This document shows positions 1 through 9,425 of a DNA stretch of 64,000 nt, in pieces (the first letter of the stretch is position 1; each line of letters starts with the position of its first letter). The translations under genes and the position numbers were made by a program. The notes under the pieces were generated by a model. It was given only the letters and a program-made list of their open reading frames with translations. It was not told the origin of the DNA and did not search any database. Where the stretch lies: assembly GCA_036873755.1 (NCBI GenBank), contig JAVTVY010037230.1:94001-158000 (forward strand), read 5' to 3'. The DNA comes from Hanleya hanleyi. Taxonomy: Eukaryota; Mollusca; Polyplacophora; Lepidopleurida; Hanleyidae.

Positions 1-2632
1 GAACTTTGGTTACTTCTTTCGTTGACTGCTTCGTTGATTTCACGAAATTGAATAAAGGATTTATCGGATATTCTATCAAATTATACCGTCGTCGATAAAA
101 TATTTTCGGACGGTTTTTAGTGTTCAATTTTCGTCACGATAAAATATTGATAAATAGTCGACGTTTCATAAAATTTTGGGCCTCCGTTAGTCTAGCGTTG
201 ACAAATTCTTCCCTGTGGGGTTTATTCACGAACATACCTCGTTCAATGAGGTGACTTTAACAAGTATTTGATCATTTTGAGCTTCGTTTGTCGTGTAATG
301 AGCGATAGGGTATAGTTTTTGTCAACTTACGGGAGTGACGGAGTTGTCTCCCATGGGTTGTGATTTCGACTTGGGTATCGATTTACCGGTGCGGGACACG
401 GCCTGCCTGTTGGATTACTTTAACATTGCACCATAGCTTAGTTAGATTTTGTGAAATTCTTATTTATTTATTTTTTTTCTTCATTTATTACTTTGGTTGA
501 TAGAATTGATAGGGAGATAGGGGTAGGGAAGTGGAGATATTCGGCTTGCATATTAATTTAGTTTATCGGTGCAATTGTTAAAGGCTGTAGGAGTCATTTT
601 TGATTTTTTTTTTTTTTTTATATTGATTCATTGATTATTTTGCGTTATTTTGTCTGAGTTGTCCATGTGTATTGTCTTTGTCTGCATGACCCATGTGTCT
701 TGTCTTTGTCTATACTTGTCGTGTATATCGTTAGTTTGTCAGTGTTTTGTGTTCCCTTGTCCATGTCCATTGTTTGTCTTGATCATTCAATAAAACCAAA
801 AAGTTATTTTCTATTTTTTTTTTTTTTTTTTGTGTTGTCGTTTGTGTTTAGTTATTGGGGGCTAGGTGTAGGGATAGTAAGTAGGGATAGGCTAGGTTTG
901 GGAAAGTTCTTCTGAATATATGAGCAGAGGATATTGTCCCCTGCTCGTATGTTGTATGGTTACATCCTGAACCATATAAATACCTACTGCACCCATTATA
1001 GGATGTAAATTTTCCGTTTAATTGGATTGGGTTGAACTTCGGATTGAGTTGTTGTTGTAGGTTTATGTCCACTCGATTTTTCGCGAGAATCGATTGGACG
1101 CAATCTACATGTGGAATTTATTTCTGATTTCAACCATTTCTAAACTCATTGGACACTTAGGTGAAGGAGTCACTCGAGTGTTATTCATCTAAATTTTACA
1201 TTGTAAAATTTTGGCTGTCTTATACTAGCAGTTGATGTTTGCCCGAGGAATACATGAATTGCTGATGTTTATTCTAATTTGGTGAGTTACATTTAAACTA
1301 TAGAGGCTGAATTTATCTCAGATTCTGTGGTGAACATTTTACACTGAGAGCCTTGATGGTGTTCTCAAGGGTGAGTGTTCAGTGTTGCTGAAATACTCAG
1401 AATTTATTGAATAATAAATTTTGAGTGTTAAATATTTTGGTAAGTATGTGTGGTGTTAGCAAACTTGGGCCATATCCAATCAGATATTGATTTGGTGTGT
1501 GTGGTTCATTGTTTGGTGTTGATTATAACACAAACTCTGATTGTATTTTGAGATTTCAGTGTTGACATATCAACATTGCACTCAATTTGATTGTGATGTG
1601 GTGGTGTTAAGTGGCACCATCTGATTTTGATTGAGTGTTTAGTGTTTATTCAAATGCTCATTCTTGTATTTACTTCGAAAAAGAAAAAAAAATTGTAGTT
1701 TTTTTCTTTTTTCACTTTGAGTGTTGACATATTGGCACTACACTCAATTACATTGTGGTCTTGTGGTGTCAAGTGGCACCATCCGACTTTCGTTGGGTGA
1801 TTGGTGTTTATTAAAACACAAACTCTTGTATTTACTTTGAAAAAAATAAAAAAAATAAAAACAATTGGTGTGGCATCAACACTGCACCCGATTAGAGTGT
1901 AATCGGGTATTGTTGGGCAACACCAGTTGATTTTGGGAACATTTGAAGGGCATCTATTAAATAGGCAACCATTATTTAGTTGATGATTGCAGAATGCCAA
2001 CTTGGTGAATTTTGATCCTATTTATTTTGGGAAATAGATATTGATCATTGATAACTAGGTCTCATTTGGTATTGATTGGCACCATTTGATGATTGTTTAG
2101 TATTCAACACCCGTACTATTGAGCTATTACGCATTAACTGGGCTGCTAGCGACTGCAGTTATTTTGTATATTATTTGACCTAGTTTTTGGACTTCATCAA
2201 AATTCACTGTAGTTCACTTAACTATTACCTTGTAGCTATTGCGTAAGGGATTAGCTAGTGTTTACTGTGAATGAGGGTGGGGTGTATTCTGGAATATTGG
2301 GCATAGAATTTTTGATTTATTATCATAAATTTTCTGTATGTCCATTTTGGACTTTGCCAAAATTCATCATCAGGTTTTTCGCTACAGCTGGATGGCTTTT
2401 GTTTGATATATTAGCTAGTCTTGTGCATTTAACTTGATATATAAGCCGTGATGGATATGCGCCCCATGTGATAATCTTTGGTGAGTATTTCAGCAGTTCA
2501 CCAGACCAGATTTTGTTTTGGTAAGTTGCGTGGTAAGTGGGTTGTTTGGATCAGTGAGTGTAATTCACTGCTCCTTTTCACGCGCCGCTGCTTGATTTTG
2601 ACGCCGCGTGTGATTCATATTCATTTTCGAAT
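1..2632. other. AT-rich region without a recognised gene, upstream of Gypsy A
   Basis: No ORF here looks like a known protein. The stretch has several T-rich tracts (for example around 609-620 and 815-831), an AATAAA at 789-794 and a TATA-like site near 977. It could be the 5' leader or a diverged LTR of the Gypsy element that starts at 2633. However, I could not find in it the candidate 3' LTR seen at 12316, so the 5' LTR is either outside the window or not recognisable by eye. Confidence 0.4.
1515..1935. repeat. Degenerate tandem repeat, about 160-bp unit, ~2.6 copies
   Basis: The motifs GTGTTGACATAT, ACACTCAATT and GTGGCACCATC recur about 160 bases apart (near 1560, 1722 and a weaker third copy near 1868). 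Each is followed by a TTGTATTTACTT motif and an A-rich run. The copies are clearly diverged. They lie in the AT-rich leader ahead of the Gypsy gag. Confidence 0.6.
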
Positions 2633-3880
2633 ATGTCGGATTACACAATTGACGTGTCCACCGCTACGGCTGCTGAGATACAGACAATAGAGGGTATTGG
2701 TAGAGTAAAGGCTGAAGCAATTGTCAAATGTCAGTCTGTGGACAAGTCTATTAGCTTTAGAGATTTTAGGCGCGCAACGCGTTTCTCTGCCTCACATATT
2801 GTAGCCATATTACGGGCTTCAGTTATTTCAGGGATAGATATAGAGGGTCCAGAGTATGTCTCTGCCCTGATGGATACCCAGGAGCAGCGAAATAATTTGG
2901 CAGTTGAACTTCAAATTCGGGAAAGTAGGTCTGAAATGGACACTTCAGTTAGGGATGTTAGAGAGCAGTTTAACTCGCTAAATACAAGAGTGGAACAAAA
3001 TTTGGATCACTATCGAAATCGTGTTAATCAGGTTGAGGAAGTAGTAGAGGCGATCAAGGAGGAAATAGGTACACATGGGGTTCAGTTAACTGAGCATGGT
3101 ACCCAATTGACTGGATTGAAATCTCAAGTGGGCGAGATGCATACTCAAGTGAGGGGGATGCATACGCAAGTGAGGGGGATGGATACTCAATTGAGGGGGA
3201 TGGATGATAGATTAGGGGCAGGGTTTACCAACATGGGGGACAAGGTTGGAATGCTGGTGACCATGATGCGTGGCCAGACGTCTACTCCAATGGTTAGGGG
3301 GGTGGGGGATACGAATGTAACGCAGTCTAGTGGCGTCGCTGGGGGGCAGCCAACTCCAGCATTGCCTGTTAATGGGGATGCATCTATTCCTGTTGGGTCT
3401 GATCTTATTGATCTTGAAAGTCAACAACCTCGGGTCAGCCAGTTGCAGACACCAGGGAGCGTAAACGTAACTGGAGGTAATCCACCGCCAATTTCGCGGA
3501 ATTTGTTATCCAGTGAATTACAACCTGGTGAACTGAATGAGATGACACCAGGTGGTTCATATATTGGGTTGCCTTATGTTAATTCTGGGGAGGATCGCCA
3601 GCCCCCTTGGATGCATAACATTGAGCGGGCGATTCCCCCTAGGGGAATCTATGGTAGTGGAGTTCCCCCTGTGGGCCCCGGAAGAGAGGCTCAGACTGAC
3701 TCCTCTAGTTATCATACTCCAGTCTCTCAAGTTAGTAGGGGTGAGGGTGATCGCGTGGGTACTCCAACCCCGAACATTTCACGACGCGGGGAGTTGGTTA
3801 CTCGAACTCCGCACCGCACGGAGGCGGAGATAGTTTTGCCGGCGCCTCTGCGAGACCGACATGTTAGGGGTCAGGTATAA
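2633..3880 (+). CDS. Gypsy A ORF1, N-terminal Gag part: helix-hairpin-helix plus coiled coil
   Basis: This is a 415-codon open frame starting at ATG 2633. Residues ~8-40 resemble a helix-hairpin-helix fold (IEGIGRVKAEAIV), the DNA-binding type seen in ComEA-like and repair proteins. Residues ~80-205 are rich in heptads and should form a coiled coil, with four back-to-back repeats of a GMHTQVR-like heptad at ~178-206. The rest is low-complexity Pro/Gly/Ser. A TAA closes the frame at 3878, but an Arg/Ser-rich stretch continues in the same frame and leads into recognisable Gag, so this is probably the N-terminal part of one longer Gag. The element context is seen directly; the DNA or RNA binding role is inferred. 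Confidence 0.6.
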   Translation: MSDYTIDVSTATAAEIQTIEGIGRVKAEAIVKCQSVDKSISFRDFRRATRFSASHIVAILRASVISGIDIEGPEYVSALMDTQEQRNNLAVELQIRESRSEMDTSVRDVREQFNSLNTRVEQNLDHYRNRVNQVEEVVEAIKEEIGTHGVQLTEHGTQLTGLKSQVGEMHTQVRGMHTQVRGMDTQLRGMDDRLGAGFTNMGDKVGMLVTMMRGQTSTPMVRGVGDTNVTQSSGVAGGQPTPALPVNGDASIPVGSDLIDLESQQPRVSQLQTPGSVNVTGGNPPPISRNLLSSELQPGELNEMTPGGSYIGLPYVNSGEDRQPPWMHNIERAIPPRGIYGSGVPPVGPGREAQTDSSSYHTPVSQVSRGEGDRVGTPTPNISRRGELVTRTPHRTEAEIVLPAPLRDRHVRGQV

Positions 3881-4876
3881 GGTGCAACAGGTGGGGATTC
3901 TTCTTCCGATAGTGAGGATAGTGGGGCCGTTGGGTGCAGTCGCTTATCGGACTCCCAAACGTCAAGGCGTTCGAGATCTCCCACCAGTGAGGGGAGGTCA
4001 CGCCGTCGCAGTCGCAGTCGTCCACTGCCAAAGACATTGGTTTTTGGTGGTGTAGCGGATACTTGGATCCCATTTAAAATCAAATTTGAATTGGAGATGG
4101 ATAGTCGTGGTTGGGACAAGGCCAAATCCCTTAGGCGTCTTCGTGAATGTATGCATGGGAAAGCTATGGAATTCTATCGCGTCCTACCAGAGGCGGTTAG
4201 AAATTCATTTGACAAGTTAATCGAAGCTCTGGAGAAGCGCTATGGTAGGCAAGAGCCTGCACATGCGGTCAGACGACGTTTGCAAGTGGAGGAGCGGGGG
4301 GCTGATGATACATTGGGTGATTTTGCTGACCGTTGCATGCAGTTGGCTAGGGAAGGCTATCCAGGGGCTGCTGATGAAGTAGTCGATACTGTGGCCGTGG
4401 AACATTTTTTTTAGGGGTTGCCGTGAGCGTCAAGCGATCCGAAAACTGTACAGGAGGCATTGGCCTATGTTAATTCCTCCTTGCACAATCATCGTGCCAT
4501 GAGCGCTAAGGGTGTGAGATTGGTGACAACCGAGGCTGATGAAGCTGTTTGTCCCTGGACTGCCAAGTCTGACTCTGGAGGCTCGGGAGGATTTTCAGAG
4601 AAGCAGCAGAAGACCCTAAAAGCATTGCTTGCAGAGGCCTGTCGAGGGAAGCAGAGTGCGGTACCAGAGAAGGCCGCACCCTCTTCCCGGGGTTCAGCCC
4701 CACGCGGCTGGTCTGTCAATGTTATTCGCTGCTATACATGTGGAGAGGAGGGATACAAAAGTTTTCACTGTCCACAATCCTCTAATCTCTCCCGGTCACC
4801 GATTCGCTGCTATATCTGCGATGAATTAGGTCACATTAGCCGGAATTGCCCAAAGAAACACTCGGGAAACGAATAG
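3881..4876 (+). pseudogene. gag: Gypsy A Gag, capsid and zinc-knuckle part, broken
   Basis: This is structural Gag of a Ty3/Gypsy element, which packages element RNA. In order it shows an Arg/Ser-rich linker (3990-4035), a Retrotrans_gag-type capsid segment (4037-4414: WIPFKIKFELEMD, LEKRYGRQ, DTLGDFADRCMQLAREGYPG) and two zinc knuckles near 4728-4855. The second knuckle (CYICDELGHISRNC) is intact. The first has Tyr where the His ligand is expected. Three breaks separate the pieces: a TAA at 3878, a frameshift in the G-rich run near 3990, and frameshifts around the T8 run at 4405-4412 and at ~4445. The final codons overlap the start of the protease frame, as is common between gag and pol. Confidence 0.75.
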
Positions 4877-6066
4877 GGGCTGGTAGGCAAGGTCCACCAC
4901 CAGCCCAGGATTCCCAGTTAAGTGACCAGAAGGGGGTTGAACCAGCAACCGGAGCTAGTGCATCACCTGTGGCCTCTATTGAGGTCACGGAGTCTTCGCC
5001 AGTAGCCATTAGGGATGTGATTGTTTCACGTTCACCTGGTTGGACAATGACGGTGCCGGCGAAGGTCGGAACAGTTCCTGTGACCGCCGTTGTTGACACC
5101 GCTGCTCAGGTAACCGTCATGAGTCAAGACCTATTTGCCAGATTGAAGTTAAAGGGGCTGTCCACCACCCCAATAAGGTTGACTGGAGCATTTCAGGGAA
5201 CGTCCAGCATGGGGATGCTAGTGCAAAAGGTCCCCTTGTCTGTTTTGGACTTCCACTGTACTTGGGATGTAGTGGTAGCACCATTAGTGGACGAGCTCTT
5301 GTTGGGCTTTGATTTCCTGTCTGCTAATGGTTGCATTGTAGACTTCAATAAGAATGTCCTTGTGATAGGAGACATGAAAGTTTCGGCAACCCTTAAGCAA
5401 CAGGGAGATGGCGAACCGCTGTCTGTAAACCGGGTCACACTTGCTGAAACAGTAACCATTCCTCCCTTAACATCCCAGTTAGTCCGAGGTGTAATGCAGG
5501 GATACTCCCCTGCCCAATCTGGGTCAAATTTGGTCGATTATGTTTTGGAGCCCGTAGTCGATCAATCGGTCGTGATGGTTCCCAAGATGGCAATTCGCGG
5601 GGGTCCAATGGTTCCGATCTGCTTGCGCAACCCGAATGATACTGAGGTAAAGGTCATTCGGGGGGCCTGGATTGGAACCACTCTGGAATGTAGCGATCAC
5701 CCCGTGTCTGGCGATGTAGAGGGCGCATCTGTAAGAAAAGTAGATGTCCCTTTACCTGAAACCCTCCCAGAGTTCCTTGTTCCATTATACGAGGCAACAT
5801 GTGAGGGTTTGACCGAGGAGCAGGGAGCTGCTGTCAAGGACACACTGATTGAATTCCAAGACGTTTTCGCCAGTGGGGACTTGGATCTCGGTCACTTCGC
5901 CAATACCAAACATTGTATTAATACGGGCGATGCACGTCCCGTCCGGCAGCGTGTGCGACGATCACCAAGAGGTTTGAGAAGGAGGAGGGTAAACATCTCG
6001 AAGCTATGCTGGATGCTGGAGTCATTCGACCCTCAGAGTCTGAATGGGCTTCTGTCCCGGTTCTAA
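4846..6066 (+). CDS. Gypsy A protease and N-terminal Pol linker
   Basis: Aspartic protease region of the Pol polyprotein, which would cleave Gag-Pol. The active-site motif is VVDTAAQVTVM (residues ~81-91), DTA rather than the more usual DTG; DTA also occurs in cellular and some retroelement pepsins. A flap/hydrophobic strand segment ending in LLLGFDFL follows at ~145-152, matching the second conserved retropepsin block. The C-terminal 100 residues are the usual PR-RT linker (FQDVFASGDLDLGH). The frame is lost near 5970, just before the first RT block, which continues in the frame opening at 6006. It is partially intact and probably not functional as it stands. Confidence 0.75.
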   Translation: MPKETLGKRIGAGRQGPPPAQDSQLSDQKGVEPATGASASPVASIEVTESSPVAIRDVIVSRSPGWTMTVPAKVGTVPVTAVVDTAAQVTVMSQDLFARLKLKGLSTTPIRLTGAFQGTSSMGMLVQKVPLSVLDFHCTWDVVVAPLVDELLLGFDFLSANGCIVDFNKNVLVIGDMKVSATLKQQGDGEPLSVNRVTLAETVTIPPLTSQLVRGVMQGYSPAQSGSNLVDYVLEPVVDQSVVMVPKMAIRGGPMVPICLRNPNDTEVKVIRGAWIGTTLECSDHPVSGDVEGASVRKVDVPLPETLPEFLVPLYEATCEGLTEEQGAAVKDTLIEFQDVFASGDLDLGHFANTKHCINTGDARPVRQRVRRSPRGLRRRRVNISKLCWMLESFDPQSLNGLLSRF

Positions 6067-8417
6067 TTCGTAAGAAGGACGGTTCTGTCCGCTATTGTGT
6101 GGACTTCCGGGAATTAAACGACAAAACGGTGAAAGACGCGTTTCCGCTGCCGCTGATAGACGAATATCTGGATGCGTTAGATGGGGCGGAGTACTTTAGT
6201 ACTTTGGATTTGGCAGCTGGCTACTGGCAGATCTCTATTGACCCTGCGGACCAGCACAAGACTGCCTTTATTACGAAGTATGGGCTTTTTGAGCATGTTC
6301 GTATGGCTTTTGGCCTCTGTAACGCTCCTGCAACGTTTCAGAGGGCGATAAATACGGTGCTCCGTGGCCTTACTTGGCGGGAAGTGCTGGCCTACCTTGA
6401 TGACGTCATTGTGGTGGGACGTACCTTTGAGAGTGCCCTGGCTAATTTGCGTCTTGTCCTGCAACGGTTTCGGGAACATAATCTCAAGCTGAAACCTCGG
6501 AAATGCTCCTTGTTTCGGCGGGAGGTGGAGTTCCTGGGTAAGACCGTTAGCCGGGGTGAAATTTCCATTACGGAGAGTAAAATTAGTGCCGTGCGCGATT
6601 GGCCGGTCCCCACGGATCGTACCGAACTACAGTCTTTTCTGGGGTTCGTGAACTACCACAGGGACTTCGTGGCCGGTTTCGCAAAATTGGCAGGTTGCCT
6701 GTATGAACTGACGGGGCCGAAATCTACCTTTCATTGGCAAACTCGGCACCAGGAAGCCTTCGAGAAACTCCGGGATGCAGTGATTAGTGCACCGGTTTTG
6801 GCATTACCCACTGCAGGGGATCCATTTATTCTCGATACCGATGCCTCTGACACTGCTATCGGGGCAGAGCTTGTACAGGTTCAGAATGGCGTGGAACGTA
6901 CCGTAGCATATGCCAGCCATAACCTTGCCCCGGCACAGCGCCGGTATTGCACGACTCGAAAAGAGCTTCTGGCAGTCGTGACATTTACCCGCACATTCCG
7001 GCATTACTTGCTTGGCAAACCTTTCCTGATACGTACCGACCATAATAGCTTGGTCTGGTTAACTCGGTTTCGTCATATTGAAGGTCAGCTGGCTAGGTGG
7101 CTTGAAGAGCTCAGTCAGTATGACATGACAATTCAACACCGAGCAGGGGTGAAACATGAAAATGCCGATGGACTCTCCCGAATTCCGGATTCCTTGCCAC
7201 TGTGCAATTGTTACGTGGCAGGAAGTGAGCCTACGTCACTCCCTTGTGGCGGATGTAAGTATTGTATTCGGGCCCATAACCAATGGGGACGATTCACAGA
7301 GGATGTGGATGATGTGGTGCCACTGGCTACGGTTGGGGAGACCGTGGCTGCAGTTCGGGCCCTCTCTGTGAACTTTGATGCTCCATTAGAACCTCCGTCC
7401 CAATCTCAGTCTGAACTCGATATGGTCTGGGAAGCGTTCTCCCCCAAAGAGTTGAGGGAGAAGCAATTGGCCGATGTTCAGCTTCGACCCGTGATTGACC
7501 ACTTGGAAACTGGTCAGACACCATCCCGGTTATTTTCCGGTGGCCCTGTAACTAAGCACTTGTGGCTTTGCCGGTCGTGTTTGAGGTTACAGGAGGGTGT
7601 CCTATACTATCAGTGGGATTACGGCATGTTTACGAAGTTGAAATTGGTGGTACCGGCGGCTCTTCGTTCCGAGGTATTGCGCTTGGTGCATGATGCCAAG
7701 TCAGGGGGTCATTTAGGCCAGAGTAAAACTGTGGCTTTGGCCAAACGGTCATTCTTTTGGCCGAACCTGACGCGGGACGTGGAGTTATATGTCGAGACAT
7801 GCGCCACCTGTAATGTGAACAAGAAGCCTAAGGTACATCCGCCAGGTGCATTGGGGTCCTACTATGCGGGGACTCCGATGGAGCGGGTTCACCTAGATAT
7901 CCTAGGACCGCTGATGTGCTCCGAGGGAGGCAATCGTTACATCTTAATGATGATCGATCAGTTTACAAAGTGGCTGGAGATCTGCCCTTTACCTGAGCAA
8001 TCGGCTGAAAACATCGCTAAGGCTTTCCTAGAGGGTTTCATTGTTCGGTTTGGTGTGCCCTTGCAGGTACACACCGACCAGGGCCGGAATTTTGATGGTA
8101 ATCTGTTTTCTGAATTCTGCAGGGTTTTCAAGGTGACCAAGACACGCACCACACCGTACCGCCCGTGCTCTAATGGGCAGGTGGAACGGTGCAACAGGCT
8201 CCTTCAATTGGTGCGGTGTTACCTTGAGAGCCGTCAGTCGGATTGGGATAAACGCTTGCCATTGATCGGCATGGCTATTCGGGCAATGCCCAACAGAGAC
8301 ACTGGTTTCTCTCCCAATCTTTTGATGTTAGGGAGGGAAGTGACGATGCCAGTGGATATCCTGTTGGGTGTCGCGGGTGTGAACCTCCAGCAATCTTCAG
8401 GGGGGGGGAATACCTGA
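6006..8417 (+). CDS. pol: Gypsy A reverse transcriptase, RNase H and integrase
   Basis: An 803-codon open Pol frame that copies element RNA and integrates the DNA. RT blocks are in order: VRYCVDFRELN, FSTLDLAAGYWQI, MAFGLCNAPATFQR and the catalytic AYLDDVIVVG (6393-6420). RNase H follows with DTDASDTAIGA, the KEL motif and the DHNSLVWL aspartate. The integrase zinc-binding motif runs from HDAKSGGH to CATC (about 7690-7815). The DDE core is visible as HLDILGP, HTDQGRNF and GQVERCNR. All catalytic residues named are present. The frame breaks in a G9 run at ~8399-8408, and the C-terminal part continues in another frame. The domain order RT-RH-IN is the Ty3/Gypsy order. Confidence 0.9.
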   Translation: MLDAGVIRPSESEWASVPVLIRKKDGSVRYCVDFRELNDKTVKDAFPLPLIDEYLDALDGAEYFSTLDLAAGYWQISIDPADQHKTAFITKYGLFEHVRMAFGLCNAPATFQRAINTVLRGLTWREVLAYLDDVIVVGRTFESALANLRLVLQRFREHNLKLKPRKCSLFRREVEFLGKTVSRGEISITESKISAVRDWPVPTDRTELQSFLGFVNYHRDFVAGFAKLAGCLYELTGPKSTFHWQTRHQEAFEKLRDAVISAPVLALPTAGDPFILDTDASDTAIGAELVQVQNGVERTVAYASHNLAPAQRRYCTTRKELLAVVTFTRTFRHYLLGKPFLIRTDHNSLVWLTRFRHIEGQLARWLEELSQYDMTIQHRAGVKHENADGLSRIPDSLPLCNCYVAGSEPTSLPCGGCKYCIRAHNQWGRFTEDVDDVVPLATVGETVAAVRALSVNFDAPLEPPSQSQSELDMVWEAFSPKELREKQLADVQLRPVIDHLETGQTPSRLFSGGPVTKHLWLCRSCLRLQEGVLYYQWDYGMFTKLKLVVPAALRSEVLRLVHDAKSGGHLGQSKTVALAKRSFFWPNLTRDVELYVETCATCNVNKKPKVHPPGALGSYYAGTPMERVHLDILGPLMCSEGGNRYILMMIDQFTKWLEICPLPEQSAENIAKAFLEGFIVRFGVPLQVHTDQGRNFDGNLFSEFCRVFKVTKTRTTPYRPCSNGQVERCNRLLQLVRCYLESRQSDWDKRLPLIGMAIRAMPNRDTGFSPNLLMLGREVTMPVDILLGVAGVNLQQSSGGGNT

Positions 8418-9025
8418 AGCAGCTTCTACTCCAGCTGGAGGAGGTTCATCGTCTGGCCCGTGATAAGGTCGGGGCATGTCAGTTGCGCCAAAAACGTACC
8501 TACGACTTGAGATTGGAGCAGAAAGTCTATAACGTAGGCGATTTAGTTTATCGCCGGGACTTGGCTGTTAAGGTAGGTCAGAGTAAAAAGTTGCGGCCTA
8601 TTTTTGCTGGCCCGTATATTGTTGTGGCTGTTCTGGGCCCCTGCTTGTATCGAGTTGAAAGCAGACGGGGTACGCATGTTTGGCACCATGACGTTCTTCG
8701 TCAGTGCCGGGACAGAGATGTACCCCTGTGGGTCCGGCGGAGACGTCACACTATACTTGGGGTAACCGATTTGGGAAAGAATATTGTAGGGGAGGAGGGG
8801 AATCAAGTTAATCAGAACCCTGCTCCACCCTTGTTTACATCTGATGTTCCGGACTTAGACTTGGGGATGTTGTTTGGGACACCGAAGCGGAAGAGGTCCC
8901 ATCGTAGGGGAAAAAAGCAGGTCTCGGACTTGAGTTCAGACTTGAACGAAGTAATTGGACCGCCGCGGGTAACTCGCGCTGGACGAAAAAGTCGTCCCCC
9001 TCAGTTTTTGGGTGTGGAGAGTTAA
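8408..9025 (+). CDS. Gypsy A integrase C-terminal domain
   Basis: Continuation of the integrase after the frameshift in the G9 run. It contains the GPY/F module (KLRPIFAGPYIVV, near residues 55-68 of this segment) and the WHHDVLRQC end typical of Gypsy integrases. A basic Arg/Lys-rich tail follows (RRGKK, TRAGRKSRPP). The module is thought to help target and multimerise integrase. The frame is open from 8408 to the TAA at 9025. Confidence 0.8.
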   Translation, partial: EYLKQLLLQLEEVHRLARDKVGACQLRQKRTYDLRLEQKVYNVGDLVYRRDLAVKVGQSKKLRPIFAGPYIVVAVLGPCLYRVESRRGTHVWHHDVLRQCRDRDVPLWVRRRRHTILGVTDLGKNIVGEEGNQVNQNPAPPLFTSDVPDLDLGMLFGTPKRKRSHRRGKKQVSDLSSDLNEVIGPPRVTRAGRKSRPPQFLGVES

Positions 9026-9425
9026 AGGGAATTTGTTTCACATTCATTGATGTGTCGCGCGTTCGCGTGAGACAACTGGCCTTGGGTGGCATGCTGTGTT
9101 TCGCCATTGTTCACTGGGGAGCTTGTCCATGGCGCTCAACATTTTGTACATATGTTTTTTGGTTTATTTTTTGATAGTTTGTGGTCTAGGTAGTTCAGTT
9201 GATGTGTAGCATGTTTGTGCCCTGCATGCTCAGGTTTGTACCCTTGCATGCTCATGTTTGTGCCCTTGCATGCTTATGTTGTGACGTTGCATGCTCATGT
9301 TGTAGCGTGGAGTAATGTGATGGATTGATGTAACTCTCAAATGTTGTATAGAATAAGTGTTGTTTCTTTTGTTGTAGACACACTTCTCAAGAGTATTTAG
9401 ATAGCACCTCTCACAAAATTCTAAA
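9026..9425. repeat. Spacer between pol and the TatD ORF, with TGCATGC tandem repeat
   Basis: About 400 bases without a gene. Between about 9208 and 9306 a 25-27-base unit built on CTTGCATGCTCATGTTTGTG recurs four to five times, each carrying the palindrome TGCATGC. It may serve as promoter or leader for the downstream ORF; that is inference from position only. Confidence 0.5.
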
